In this document: one piece after another, positions 19,114-29,116 of the stretch | Position numbering within the stretch: the first letter of the stretch is position 1 | Layout of the letters: every line of letters begins with the position of its first letter | NCBI GenBank assembly: GCA_012840015.1 | Contig: DUMF01000002.1 | Span: 1-64,000, forward strand | Direction: 5' to 3' | Source of the DNA: Bacillota bacterium | Lineage (GTDB): Bacteria; Bacillota; Sulfobacillia; DUMF01 | Length of the DNA stretch: 64,000 nt | Made by a program: the position numbers and the translations under genes | Notes under the pieces: model-generated | Database searches by the model: none | What the model saw: only the letters and a program-made list of their open reading frames with translations | What the model was told of the DNA's origin: nothing

Positions 19114-20182
19114 CAGTGCCGCCGTGAAGCAACGCGCCAGGGTGGCTGTGGTAGGTGCCTCAGGCTATGCTGGGGGCGAACTGCTGCGACTACTGCTTCA
19201 GCACCCTTATGTAGAGGTCGCGCAAGTCACTTCGCAGCGTTTTGTAGGAAGGTACGTGCACACCGTTCATCCCAATCTTCGCAAGCGCACTCTGCTCCAG
19301 TTCGTGAGGCTCGAAGACCTAGAGCCGTGCGATATTCTGTTTACATCGCTACCACACGGTGAAAGTTCCAAAATAGCGGAGAAACTGTTCGCGTTAGCGC
19401 CGCGGGTCGTAGACCTTTCTGCAGATTACAGGCTGCGGGACCCAGAAATGTACCCAGTATGGTACGGGTGGAGCCACCCTGATTCTAAAAGACTCAGTAG
19501 TTTTGTATATGGGCTGCCGGAACTCCACCGCCTTGAGCTCCGGGGTGCGACAAAGATCAGCGGCAGTGGATGCCTGGCCACTGCGGCTATCATAGCTCTC
19601 GCTCCCCTGTTTGCAGCTGGCCTTGTGAAGACAGAGCCGGTTATCATCGAGGGAAAGTTTGGGTCCTCTGCTGGTGGAGCCGAGCCTTCCCCGGCCTCCC
19701 ATCACCCTGAGAGGACATCCGTCATCAGGACATACGAACCGGTGGGCCACAGGCACACTGCAGAGATCGAACAGGAATTGGCACTTGTTGGGGGAGTGCG
19801 GCCGAAGGTCCATTTAACGGCTACGTCTGTTGACTCAGTACGTGGGGTGCAAACCTGTTGCCACGTGTTCCTGAAAGACCCTGCAGTTACTGAACAGGAC
19901 ATTTGGAAGGTGTACAGGGAAGCGTACTCCAGCGAACCGTTCGTGCGGCTGGTGAAGGAAAGACACGGTATACACCGTGTCCCGGATCCTAAGGTGTTGA
20001 CGGGTTCGAATTATTGCGATGTGGGGTTTGCGCGCGATCCTCATTCTGAGCGCCTGGTGGTCATTTCGGCCATCGATAATCTCATGAAGGGCGCCGCGGG
20101 CAACGCGGTGCAGGCAACTAACATCGCGATGGGGTGGCCAGAAACGGTGGCTCTGGACTTTGCAGGCTTGCACCCGTGCTAG
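19094..20182 (+). CDS. lysY: LysW-linked semialdehyde dehydrogenase (LysY, ArgC family)
   Basis: GASGYAGGELLRLL, SGSGCLATAAI active site; ArgC-like; start uncertain (GTG 19094 or 19124). Confidence 0.87.
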   Translation: MDDHTCNSAAVKQRARVAVVGASGYAGGELLRLLLQHPYVEVAQVTSQRFVGRYVHTVHPNLRKRTLLQFVRLEDLEPCDILFTSLPHGESSKIAEKLFALAPRVVDLSADYRLRDPEMYPVWYGWSHPDSKRLSSFVYGLPELHRLELRGATKISGSGCLATAAIIALAPLFAAGLVKTEPVIIEGKFGSSAGGAEPSPASHHPERTSVIRTYEPVGHRHTAEIEQELALVGGVRPKVHLTATSVDSVRGVQTCCHVFLKDPAVTEQDIWKVYREAYSSEPFVRLVKERHGIHRVPDPKVLTGSNYCDVGFARDPHSERLVVISAIDNLMKGAAGNAVQATNIAMGWPETVALDFAGLHPC

Positions 20183-20229
20183 GTCTTACGCAACTCGGGT
20201 ACGACGGTCTGCTTATTGGAGGAATTCAT

Positions 20230-21045
20230 TTGATTGTTGTTATCAAGATAGGAGGCGCCGCCGGAATTAATCAGAACTTGACCGGGCTGGCAAACGACCT
20301 GAAATCACTAGTGGACGCCGGCAATCAGATCTTACTCATTCACGGCGGTTCGGCTGAAGTGGACGCGCTTGGCGAAAGACTTGGGGTTCCTATGCGCTAT
20401 ATAACGTCTCCGTCCGGAGTGAGGAGTCGCTACACCGATAGTGCGACCATGGAAGTATTCATTATGGCCATGGCTGGCCGTGTCAATACGGAGCTTGTCC
20501 GCCAGCTTCAGGTTGTTGGAGTCAAAGCGGTAGGTATAACCGCAATAAGTGGCGGTATGTTTTATGGAGAACGGAAGACCGCTATACGTAGCGTTGAAGG
20601 ATCGAAAGTGAAGCTCATCCGCGACGATTTAAGCGCGACTCTGACGAGTGTGGACACAGCCTTAGTAGAGCACCTGCTCGCTGGAGGATATCTGCCGGTG
20701 GTGTGCCCGCTCGTGCTTGCCCAGGGCGGAGAGGTGTGTAACATCGACGCTGACAGGGCAGCGGCGGCTTTGGCAACAGCTTTGCGCGCCGACCAGCTCA
20801 TTCTGCTATCCAATGTGCCGGGTTTGCTAGAAGACGTGAGCAATCCTAGCTCGCTGATCCGCTGTATACGAGTAGGAGAGGCTGAAAGTTACGAAGAGAT
20901 AGCCAGCGCCGGGATGAAAAAGAAACTTGCCGCCGCAGTGGCGGCTGTGCGAAGCGGCGTCAAGCGAGCGGTCATAGCGGATGGGAGGGTGGAAGCCCCG
21001 GCTACTCGTGCAATCAGATCGGAAGGTACGGTGGTCACGCCATGA
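20230..21045 (+). CDS. lysZ: LysW-linked aminoadipate/glutamate kinase (LysZ, ArgB family)
   Basis: IVVIKIGGAAGINQNL, LLIHGGSAEVD; TTG start after GGAGGAATT. Confidence 0.88.
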   Translation: MIVVIKIGGAAGINQNLTGLANDLKSLVDAGNQILLIHGGSAEVDALGERLGVPMRYITSPSGVRSRYTDSATMEVFIMAMAGRVNTELVRQLQVVGVKAVGITAISGGMFYGERKTAIRSVEGSKVKLIRDDLSATLTSVDTALVEHLLAGGYLPVVCPLVLAQGGEVCNIDADRAAAALATALRADQLILLSNVPGLLEDVSNPSSLIRCIRVGEAESYEEIASAGMKKKLAAAVAAVRSGVKRAVIADGRVEAPATRAIRSEGTVVTP

Positions 21046-22244
21046 GAAAGATTGAAGACAGCATTTTCAAGGTGGAAGACGAGCACACCTCGGGCTTGTA
21101 CCATAAGAGACACCTTGCCATCACGAGGGGGGCGGGCGCGCTTGTTTGGGATGCGGAGGGCAGAGAATACATAGACTGTGACACCGGTCACGGCATTGCT
21201 GTCCTTGGACACTGCCACCCCAAAGTGGTTTCGGCTATCGTTAACCAGGCTTCCGCCTTGCTCACGTGCGGGGAATCCTTCTACTCAGAACCGCGTGCCA
21301 GGCTGCTTCAGGTCTTAACGTCGGTGCTACCGCGGGCGCTCGGTAGAATATTCCTTTGCAACTCCGGGACGGAGTCCGTGGAAGCTGCAGTGAAGTTCGC
21401 TCGGTTGGCTACAGGCAGAACCAAGATTGTTGCGTGCAAAAGGGGGTTCCACGGCCGAACGCTGGGGTCTTTGAGCGCGACATGGAATCCTGGCTACCGG
21501 GCACCGTTTGAGCCACTCGTACCTGGATTTGTGCATATTACTTTCAACGATTACGAAGAGGCCCACGACGTCATAGATACTTCCACCGCAGCCGTCATTA
21601 TAGAACCAGTGCAGGGGGAGGGAGGTGTCATTCCTGCGACCCCCGAGTTTCTTAGCTATGTGAGGGAGCTTTGCACTGAGCGCGGCGCCTTGCTGGTGTT
21701 TGACGAGGTACAGACGGGTATGGGGAGGACCGGGGCATTCACGGCCTCTCAGGAGTACGGAGTTGTACCCGACATACTTTGCCTGTCCAAAGGGCTGGGA
21801 GGCGGACTACCGATTGCTGCTGTCGCTTTCAACCCGGATCTCATCACCCTTACCCCAGGTGTCCATGCATCTACCTTCGGAGGAAATCCGGTTGCGTGCG
21901 CGGCTGCCGCCGCGGCGACCGAGGCGCTAATCGAGGAGAGGCTTCCCGAGCGGGCGAAAGAGCTCGGCGCACGCTTTATGGCACTCCTTTCGGAAGTCTT
22001 GTCGCCATGCGCAGTAGTAAGAGAGATACGCGGGAAAGGCCTCATGATAGGCATCGAGTTAAAGGCTAGGTCTGGGCGGTACTTACAGATGCTACAGGAA
22101 CGCGGCATTCTTGCTCTAGCCGCGGGCCCCACTGTCATCCGGTTACTGCCGCCTCTGGTCATCACCTGGCCGCAGCTAGAACGAGTCGCTGAAACTCTTG
22201 CGTCGGTGCTCGTTGAGGCTACCCCTGCCCTCGAGCGCGTTTGA
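21042..22244 (+). CDS. lysJ: LysW-linked aminotransferase (LysJ/ArgD family)
   Basis: Class III PLP aminotransferase: NSGTESVEAAVKFAR, FDEVQTGMGRTG, LSKGLGGGLPIAA. Confidence 0.87.
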   Translation: MRKIEDSIFKVEDEHTSGLYHKRHLAITRGAGALVWDAEGREYIDCDTGHGIAVLGHCHPKVVSAIVNQASALLTCGESFYSEPRARLLQVLTSVLPRALGRIFLCNSGTESVEAAVKFARLATGRTKIVACKRGFHGRTLGSLSATWNPGYRAPFEPLVPGFVHITFNDYEEAHDVIDTSTAAVIIEPVQGEGGVIPATPEFLSYVRELCTERGALLVFDEVQTGMGRTGAFTASQEYGVVPDILCLSKGLGGGLPIAAVAFNPDLITLTPGVHASTFGGNPVACAAAAAATEALIEERLPERAKELGARFMALLSEVLSPCAVVREIRGKGLMIGIELKARSGRYLQMLQERGILALAAGPTVIRLLPPLVITWPQLERVAETLASVLVEATPALERV

Positions 22245-23365
22245 GGGGACCGAGAATGCTAAGCTTTCCGCGTATGGATGATGAAGTCAAGCTGCTGTAC
22301 GACCTCGTCGAGCAGCCTAGTTTCTCGGGTGAGGAAGCCAAAGTATCAGGTCTGTTGGTGCGTATTCTTACTAAATACGGCTGGAGTGTGCGTTCCGACT
22401 CCGTTGGCAATGTGATTGCTGAGAAAGGTCAATCCGGCCCGTTGCTCCTTTTTCTGGGTCATATCGATACCGTTCCTGGATGGCTCGGCGTGAAGGTTGA
22501 AAATGGAGAACTTCACGGTCGTGGTTCCGTGGATGCAAAGGGCCCGCTTGCTGCGTTCGTGGCGGGTGTCGCGCGAGCTGAAGCAACGCTGGACGGGCGG
22601 CACGAGAGCCGGGGCTTGCCTGCACGCATAGTGCTTGTGGGCGCGGTGGGGGAAGAGCAAGACTCACGCGGCGCGAAGGCAATTGTAAACACCTTCAGGC
22701 CCGATTACTGTGTGGTGGGAGAACCAAGCGGGTGGGAGGGTATTACCCTCGGGTATAAGGGCTTTGCGCGTGCCTCGGTGAGAGTGGAGTTTCCCTCGTT
22801 CCACGGATCGGGACGCTACGCCACGGCCACTGAATCTGTAGTCTCTGTCTGGAACTCAATCAGTACCAGGACGGATAACGCGAGTAGCTTTCAAAGCCTC
22901 ACCGCATCCCTCGAAAGCGTTAGCACCGAGAGAAATGGCCTCAGCGACGAGGCAAGCGCTCGGATAGTGTTCCGCTTGCCGCCGTGGGCTTCTGCCGAGG
23001 GAATTGCCTCGCTCTTGTCCGAGGCCGTTGAGCTTGCACGAGCAGGGACGAAGCCCTGGCCTGAAAACGCCAAGGTCACTGTGTGTTTGGACAACTCAGT
23101 TCCAGCCTACGTGGCACCCAAGAATAACCTTCTGATACGGTCCTTCATCTCGGCCATAAGGGAACTCGGTGGGACTCCGCGGTTTAAACGCAAGACCGGC
23201 ACGAGCGACATGAATGTGGTGGCTCCCGTTTGGAACTGTCCCATTCTAGCATACGGGCCGGGGGATTCGTCACTGGACCACACCTCGCAGGAGCGCATCT
23301 CTCTGGAGGAATATAGTCTGGCGATTGAAGTGTGGCACCGCGTCTTGACTGCCCTACCCTGGTGA
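22241..23365 (+). CDS. lysK: LysW-linked lysine/ornithine hydrolase (LysK, M20 family)
   Basis: LFLGHIDTVPGW, GRGSVDAKGPLAAF, VGEEQDSRGAK; overlaps lysJ. Confidence 0.87.
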   Translation: MRGPRMLSFPRMDDEVKLLYDLVEQPSFSGEEAKVSGLLVRILTKYGWSVRSDSVGNVIAEKGQSGPLLLFLGHIDTVPGWLGVKVENGELHGRGSVDAKGPLAAFVAGVARAEATLDGRHESRGLPARIVLVGAVGEEQDSRGAKAIVNTFRPDYCVVGEPSGWEGITLGYKGFARASVRVEFPSFHGSGRYATATESVVSVWNSISTRTDNASSFQSLTASLESVSTERNGLSDEASARIVFRLPPWASAEGIASLLSEAVELARAGTKPWPENAKVTVCLDNSVPAYVAPKNNLLIRSFISAIRELGGTPRFKRKTGTSDMNVVAPVWNCPILAYGPGDSSLDHTSQERISLEEYSLAIEVWHRVLTALPW

Positions 23366-23375
23366 TGAATAGCCA

Positions 23376-23399
23376 TAACCCCTCGCATGACTGGGGTTA
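23376..23399 (+). terminator. possible terminator hairpin after lysK
   Basis: TAACCCC-N10-GGGGTTA inverted repeat just after the stop; no strong T run. Confidence 0.35.
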
Positions 23400-23669
23400 A
23401 AGCGGATCAGCGCCCTGTATACGTTGTTTGGCACGCTAACTCACTGTGACTCAGATGTGACTCAGAAACGAGGGGCGCCGGAACCGCTTTCGCTTCCCGC
23501 TCCGGTCCCTGGTCTTCATTGCCACGTCACATGCGGTGTGGTATACTACTGGAGGCGCTCGCAGGGTGCCTGCTTGGGTGCCAAATACGCACGGTAGGGA
23601 CGGGACGGACGGTGCTGCGTAGCCCCCAGCCTGGATGAGCTGCCGGAGGAATAACCGGGAGGATGATGT

Positions 23670-24497
23670 ATGGCTGTAGTATCTATGAAGCAACTGCTGG
23701 AAGCAGGGGTTCATTTCGGACACCAGACTCGGCGCTGGAATCCAAAAATGAAGCCCTATATTTTTACGGAACGCAACGGGATTTACATTATCGATCTGCA
23801 GAAGACCGTCAAGATGCTAGAAGACGCATACGCGTTCGTACGTGATGTCTCTTTCAATGGTGGTAAAGTGCTGTTCGTAGGCACCAAAAAACAAGCCCAG
23901 GAAGCCGTGGCCGAGGAAGCGCAAAGGTGTGAGCAGCCATATGTGAATCAGCGATGGTTGGGCGGCATGCTTACTAACTTCGTCACGATCAAGAAGCGAA
24001 TACAAAGGCTTCTTGAACTAGAACAGATGCAGCAGAACGGTGAATTGGACAAAATGTCAAAAAAGATGGCAGTACGGCTTCAACATGAGCTGAGTAAGCT
24101 TGAAAAGTATCTTGGCGGTATTAAGGGCATGAAGGATTTGCCCGCTGCGCTATTTGTGGTGGATCCAAGGAAAGAAAAGATCGCGGTAAGTGAAGCCAGG
24201 CGGCTGAAGATCCCGATCGTGGGCATAGTGGATACCAACTGTGACCCGGACGAAGTGGATTACGTCATTCCGGGAAACGATGATGCAATACGAGCTGTCA
24301 AGCTTATCACCGCGAAGATGGCCGATGCAGTGCTTGAAGGCAGGCAGGGAGTGCAAATAGGCGAACAGGTGGGTGAACCTACTGAAGGCGAAGCTCAACC
24401 GGCAGCGGAAACGATAGGAACAGAAGAGACAGAGGAAGAGAGTAACATGGCAAACATAATGGAAGAACTCTCCGGAGAGGATGAGATCGGTGAGTGA
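23670..24497 (+). CDS. rpsB: 30S ribosomal protein S2
   Basis: [27 protein letters not shown]. Confidence 0.97.
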   Translation: MAVVSMKQLLEAGVHFGHQTRRWNPKMKPYIFTERNGIYIIDLQKTVKMLEDAYAFVRDVSFNGGKVLFVGTKKQAQEAVAEEAQRCEQPYVNQRWLGGMLTNFVTIKKRIQRLLELEQMQQNGELDKMSKKMAVRLQHELSKLEKYLGGIKGMKDLPAALFVVDPRKEKIAVSEARRLKIPIVGIVDTNCDPDEVDYVIPGNDDAIRAVKLITAKMADAVLEGRQGVQIGEQVGEPTEGEAQPAAETIGTEETEEESNMANIMEELSGEDEIGE

Positions 24498-25083
24498 CGC
24501 TCAGGTAATCAAAACACTAAGAGAGAAAACTGGGGCTGGAGTTATGGATTGCAAGAAGGCGCTCCAGGAGTGCGGCGGCGACATCGAAAAAGCCGTAGAG
24601 TACCTTAAAATCAAAGGCATCGCATCAGCAGAGAAAAAAGCCTCGAGAGAAGCCCGGGAAGGGATCGTAGAGGCCTACGTGCACCTCAATGGAAAGATTG
24701 GAGTGCTCGTCGAGCTGAACTGCGAGACAGACTTCGTCGCTCGAAACGCTGAGTTCAAGCAACTAGCTCACGACTTAGCCATGCAGGTGGCTGCGGCGAA
24801 GCCGCTCTATGTTTCAGTGGCAGACGTACCGGATGAAGTCGTGGCCAGAGAGAGAGAGGTACAGAGGGCCAGGGCCCTGGAAGAGGGGAAGAAAGAGCAG
24901 ATAGTCGATAAGGTCGTCGAGGGGCGTATGAGCAAATTCTTTGCCGAGGTGTGTCTGTTGAACCAGCCATTTATCAAGGATGAGTCCATTACCGTGGGCG
25001 ATCTAATTAAACAGCACATCGGCAGGATTGGCGAGAACATCACTGTCAAGCGCTTCGTGAGGTTTGAAGTGGGGGAGGCGTGA
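24481..25083 (+). CDS. tsf: elongation factor Ts
   Basis: [29 protein letters not shown]; start ATG 24481 or GTG 24490. Confidence 0.96.
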   Translation: MRSVSDAQVIKTLREKTGAGVMDCKKALQECGGDIEKAVEYLKIKGIASAEKKASREAREGIVEAYVHLNGKIGVLVELNCETDFVARNAEFKQLAHDLAMQVAAAKPLYVSVADVPDEVVAREREVQRARALEEGKKEQIVDKVVEGRMSKFFAEVCLLNQPFIKDESITVGDLIKQHIGRIGENITVKRFVRFEVGEA

Positions 25084-25087
25084 CCCC

Positions 25088-25807
25088 TTGAAAGCAGCCT
25101 ACAAGAGGATCGTGCTGAAATTAAGCGGTGAAGCGCTTGCTGGAAACAAGGAACAAGGCATAAGCCACGAGATGATTGACCTAATTGCTTCCGAAATCAG
25201 AGAGGTTACGGAAATGGGCGTGCAGGTGGCAGTGGTGGTTGGAGGAGGCAATATATGGAGAGGCCAGGCTGGTGAAGCGTACGGCATGGACAGGGCCACG
25301 TCGGACTATATGGGGATGCTTGCCACTGTCATCAATTCTCTGGCCCTTCAAGACGCTCTGGAAAAGAAAGGAGTTGACACCCGGATCCAGACCGCCATCG
25401 ACATGCGGGAAGTAGCCGAGCCCTACATACGCAGGAGGGCCATCAGGCATCTTGAAAAGGGACGGGTGGTGATTTTCGGCGCGGGTACCGGGAACCCATA
25501 TTTCTCTACCGACACGACGGCGGCGCTCAGAGCTGCAGAAATAGAGGCTGACGTCATACTGATGGCGAAGAAAGGCACGGACGGCGTGTATGACGCAGAC
25601 CCAAATGAAAAACCTGACGCGGTCAAGTTCCAACAGCTTAGTTATATGGAAATACTGAAGAGAGGTCTTAAGGTAATGGATTCCACCGCGACCTCTCTTT
25701 GTATGGATAACAAGATACCAATCGTGGTTTTCGATGTGGGCAAGAAAGGAAACATCCGCAAAGCCGTCTGTGGTGAGCAAATCGGGACATTCGTCGGGAG
25801 GGACTAG
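25088..25807 (+). CDS. pyrH: UMP kinase
   Basis: [34 protein letters not shown]. Confidence 0.96.
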   Translation: MKAAYKRIVLKLSGEALAGNKEQGISHEMIDLIASEIREVTEMGVQVAVVVGGGNIWRGQAGEAYGMDRATSDYMGMLATVINSLALQDALEKKGVDTRIQTAIDMREVAEPYIRRRAIRHLEKGRVVIFGAGTGNPYFSTDTTAALRAAEIEADVILMAKKGTDGVYDADPNEKPDAVKFQQLSYMEILKRGLKVMDSTATSLCMDNKIPIVVFDVGKKGNIRKAVCGEQIGTFVGRD

Positions 25808-25808
25808 T

Positions 25809-26366
25809 ATGGACAAACGGATCCTCAACGACGCTGAGGCACGGATGAAGAAGGTGCTGGAGGTTTACCGAAAAGATATCGCCAGCATACGGGCTGGACG
25901 GGCAAACCCTGCCATGTTGGATAAGGTCATGGTGGATTACTACGGACAGCCTACGCCAGTCAGTCAGGTGGCGAAGATAAGCGTGGTGGAGGCTCGCGTG
26001 CTCCTAATCCAGCCTTGGGATAAGAATATGGTCTCCGCCGTAGAGCGTGCCATATTGAAATCCGATCTGGGCATTAACCCAGTAGTTGACGCGAACGGGA
26101 TTCGCCTGGTTATACCTCCGCTCACAAAGGAGCGGCGGGAGGAAATCGCAAAAGGATTGCGAAAAAAGGCCGAAGAGCAGAAAGTGGCGATCAGAAATGT
26201 ACGCCGCGATGCCAACGAGCAGGTAAAGAAGCTCGAGAAGAATAAAGAGATTTCCGAAGATGATGCCGATAGGGCTTTAAAAGAGATTCAGGAGCTGACG
26301 GACAAATACATAGGGGAGATAGAGAAGGCTACTCAAGTAAAAGAGAAGGAAATAATGGAAGTGTGA
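25809..26366 (+). CDS. frr: ribosome recycling factor
   Basis: IRAGRANPAMLDKVMVDYYG; start at internal ATG. Confidence 0.96.
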   Translation: MDKRILNDAEARMKKVLEVYRKDIASIRAGRANPAMLDKVMVDYYGQPTPVSQVAKISVVEARVLLIQPWDKNMVSAVERAILKSDLGINPVVDANGIRLVIPPLTKERREEIAKGLRKKAEEQKVAIRNVRRDANEQVKKLEKNKEISEDDADRALKEIQELTDKYIGEIEKATQVKEKEIMEV

Positions 26367-26572
26367 CAGTGGGTTTCCCGCTTGAGGTGGCTAGAAAGCT
26401 TCTGGAAGACGCGGGTTACCGCGTTGTGCGCGTGCGGATACTCCCGCACTACCGCGGGGAAAAAGGGCGTGGCGAATTGATGGTGGTCAAGCAGCTCATG
26501 TTTGCAGGCAAAGAAGTGGAGTTGTGGTGTACCGAGAGGCCCCCAAGACCGAGGGGGTTTCTCAGTAAATGA
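26363..26572 (+). CDS. small conserved-looking hypothetical protein (69 aa)
   Basis: Overlaps frr and uppS by start/stop codons. Confidence 0.6.
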   Translation: MTVGFPLEVARKLLEDAGYRVVRVRILPHYRGEKGRGELMVVKQLMFAGKEVELWCTERPPRPRGFLSK

Positions 26573-27288
26573 GCGGGAAGACGTCGGTACCAGTGCACGT
26601 GGGTATAATCATGGATGGCAACGGCAGGTGGGCTCAGCGGCGTGGACTTCCGCGCCAGGCCGGCCACAAAGCGGGAGCAGAGACAGTACGGAAGGTCATC
26701 TCAGCGGCTGCGGAAGAAGGTATTAGGTACCTTTCCCTTTTTGCATTCAGCACGGAGAATTGGGCGCGGCCAGAAGAAGAGGTAAGGTACCTCTGGAATT
26801 TGCTTTGCTGGTATCTCGAACACTTCACCAAGGAGCTTAAAAAGTCCGGTGCAAAGTTGAGGGCCATAGGCCGTCTGGAAGAATTGCCTCAGGCGGCGCA
26901 GGAGGCATTAAAGCACTCCATGGAGGAAACGCGCGATTGTAGCGGGATAGATGTAATTTTGTGCCTGAACTACGGAGGCCGGGCGGAGATCGTAGATGCC
27001 GCAAGAAAGCTTGTTGAAGATAGTCGCAGAGGGCTGCTTGACCCGAGAGAGCTTGACGAAGCGCGGTTAAGAAGCTATTTTTATGCGCCCGACGTGCCGG
27101 ACCTCGATCTGGTGATACGTACCAGCGGTGAGTCGAGACTTTCCAATTTTTACCTCTGGCAGGCTGCATACGCCGAGTTATGGGTCAGCAATGTGCTTTG
27201 GCCAGATTTCGACCGCGCCGAGCTTAGCCGTGCTTTGGCGTGGTTCGGGACCAGGGAACGCAGGTTTGGAGGTCTTAAGCCATGCTGA
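26569..27288 (+). CDS. uppS: isoprenyl transferase (undecaprenyl diphosphate synthase)
   Basis: HVGIIMDGNGRWAQRRGLPRQAGHKAG. Confidence 0.96.
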   Translation: MSGKTSVPVHVGIIMDGNGRWAQRRGLPRQAGHKAGAETVRKVISAAAEEGIRYLSLFAFSTENWARPEEEVRYLWNLLCWYLEHFTKELKKSGAKLRAIGRLEELPQAAQEALKHSMEETRDCSGIDVILCLNYGGRAEIVDAARKLVEDSRRGLLDPRELDEARLRSYFYAPDVPDLDLVIRTSGESRLSNFYLWQAAYAELWVSNVLWPDFDRAELSRALAWFGTRERRFGGLKPC

Positions 27289-28076
27289 AGGAGCGGCTCA
27301 TCTCTGCCCTGATAGGCGCACCTTTGGTGTTGGCCATTGCATATGTGGGCGGTTGGCCTCTGTTCGCGCTAGTACTCTGCCTAAGTATGGTCGGAATTCA
27401 TGAATTTGCTTCTCTGTTTGGAAGGCGAAACGTTCACCCCAACAGTGTTATCCTCTACTCGCTTACTGCGGCGGTTCTGCTTTCAGCCATGGAACGCGGC
27501 TTTGAAACCCAAATGATAATACTGGCGGTGGGCATCGCGGCTTCTATGGTACTAGAGATACTTAAAGACTCGAAAAATATGGCTGAACCCATCACAATCG
27601 TCTTCGGGATTATGTATATCCCGTTCCTGTTCAGTTTTCTCCTGAGACTCAGCGGGCTGGGAACGAAATACGCAATTCTGCTTGTGCTGTGTACGTGGGC
27701 TACAGATACCTTCGCCTATTTCGCGGGAATGCGTTTCGGCAGACACTCGTTGGCTCCGGTTCTCAGTCCAAGGAAAAGTTGGGAGGGGGCTGTGGGTGGT
27801 TTCCTGGGAGCTGTGCTGGTAGGTTTGGTAGCGTGCCACATACTGGGGCTAACCTCATTGACGGAAAGGTTGGTTTTGCCGACGGGGGTGAGCATATCCG
27901 CACAGCTGGGGGACCTGGCAGAATCGGCGTTGAAACGGTACTGTGAGGCAAAGGATTCTGGGAACCTAATACGGGGCCACGGGGGCGTACTCGACCGCTT
28001 TGACAGTATGATATTTGCTTCGCCTGTCGCATACATACTCGTGCGGCTCCTTTCTCGGAAGGTGGGTCTGCCTTGA
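27282..28076 (+). CDS. cdsA: phosphatidate cytidylyltransferase
   Basis: C-terminal SAQLGDLAESALKRYCEAKDSGNLIRGHGGVLDRFDS. Confidence 0.95.
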   Translation: MLKERLISALIGAPLVLAIAYVGGWPLFALVLCLSMVGIHEFASLFGRRNVHPNSVILYSLTAAVLLSAMERGFETQMIILAVGIAASMVLEILKDSKNMAEPITIVFGIMYIPFLFSFLLRLSGLGTKYAILLVLCTWATDTFAYFAGMRFGRHSLAPVLSPRKSWEGAVGGFLGAVLVGLVACHILGLTSLTERLVLPTGVSISAQLGDLAESALKRYCEAKDSGNLIRGHGGVLDRFDSMIFASPVAYILVRLLSRKVGLP

Positions 28077-29116
28077 AGGAGTTTGGCTTGAGCGCACTTT
28101 ACGCTAGCGCCGTGGTCCTGGTCGGTTACATCACCGGGAAATTCATAATACCTCTCGGGTGGCCCTTCGTGGTAGCGATAGTGCTAGCGTGGGTGATTGA
28201 TGCCCCGGTAGGATACCTTGAAAAGAACTTACGAGTTCGACGAGGCGTGGCTGTTGGTGTGATGCTCATTGCCGTCACTCTCCTTTTATCTGGGCTGACT
28301 TCTCTCGGTGTATCGAGGCTGCTCGTGGAGCTGTCAGAGTTGGCTCGGCAATTACCTTCATTGCAAGCAAAAGTGCTAGAACTCACAGACAGTCTTGCCT
28401 CAATTGTTGGGAAATATGCTAAGGATACGCCCGCAGGGATGGAAATGTTCTATAGGCTTCAGATAAACCGCATTTCCGGTTGGGCGGAGCGGATCCTGGA
28501 AGAGCTACTGAACCGCATAGCGCTACTGCCGGGATTCGTCGCTGGGTTGATAGTGAGTATCGTGGCAACCTTTTTCCTTTCTCGGGACAAAAAGGTCATT
28601 CTCGAAGGGCTACGACAGGTTGTGCCTAAACCGATAAGGTACAGGGTAAGCGAGACTCAGACTGAGCTGGTCCGAACGGTAGCGAGTATAGTGGTTGCCC
28701 AGATAAAGTTGGTATTGATGACTACTGCTATCACTATAGCTGGATTTGAGTTTATAGGATCCAAGTACGCAGTAGTGCTCGGGCTGATTTCGGGGCTATT
28801 GGACATCCTGCCCATCGTTGGACCAGCGGTGATTTTCATACCGTGGGCTGTTTTGTGTTTCGTGAACGGGGATGCATTGAGAGGTGTGGCGCTGCTCGCC
28901 CTCTATGGTGGAATATGTTTATGGCGCCAAGCGCTCCAAGCAAGGTTGGTGGGCGAGAGCATTGGTGTCCACCCCCTTACTACGCTGGTGGCGCTCTATG
29001 TGGGCATGCGGTTGTTAGGATTAATCGGTCTCATCATCGGCCCACTCGTGGTGCTAATACTAAAGGTGATGGCAGAAAAGGGGGCATTCCCGATCATCAA
29101 GGGCGGGAAAACGTAA
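28073..29116 (+). CDS. AI-2E family transporter / YtvI-like membrane protein
   Basis: PerM/AI-2E pattern, GLLDILPIVGPAVIFIPWA. Confidence 0.8.
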   Translation: MKEFGLSALYASAVVLVGYITGKFIIPLGWPFVVAIVLAWVIDAPVGYLEKNLRVRRGVAVGVMLIAVTLLLSGLTSLGVSRLLVELSELARQLPSLQAKVLELTDSLASIVGKYAKDTPAGMEMFYRLQINRISGWAERILEELLNRIALLPGFVAGLIVSIVATFFLSRDKKVILEGLRQVVPKPIRYRVSETQTELVRTVASIVVAQIKLVLMTTAITIAGFEFIGSKYAVVLGLISGLLDILPIVGPAVIFIPWAVLCFVNGDALRGVALLALYGGICLWRQALQARLVGESIGVHPLTTLVALYVGMRLLGLIGLIIGPLVVLILKVMAEKGAFPIIKGGKT

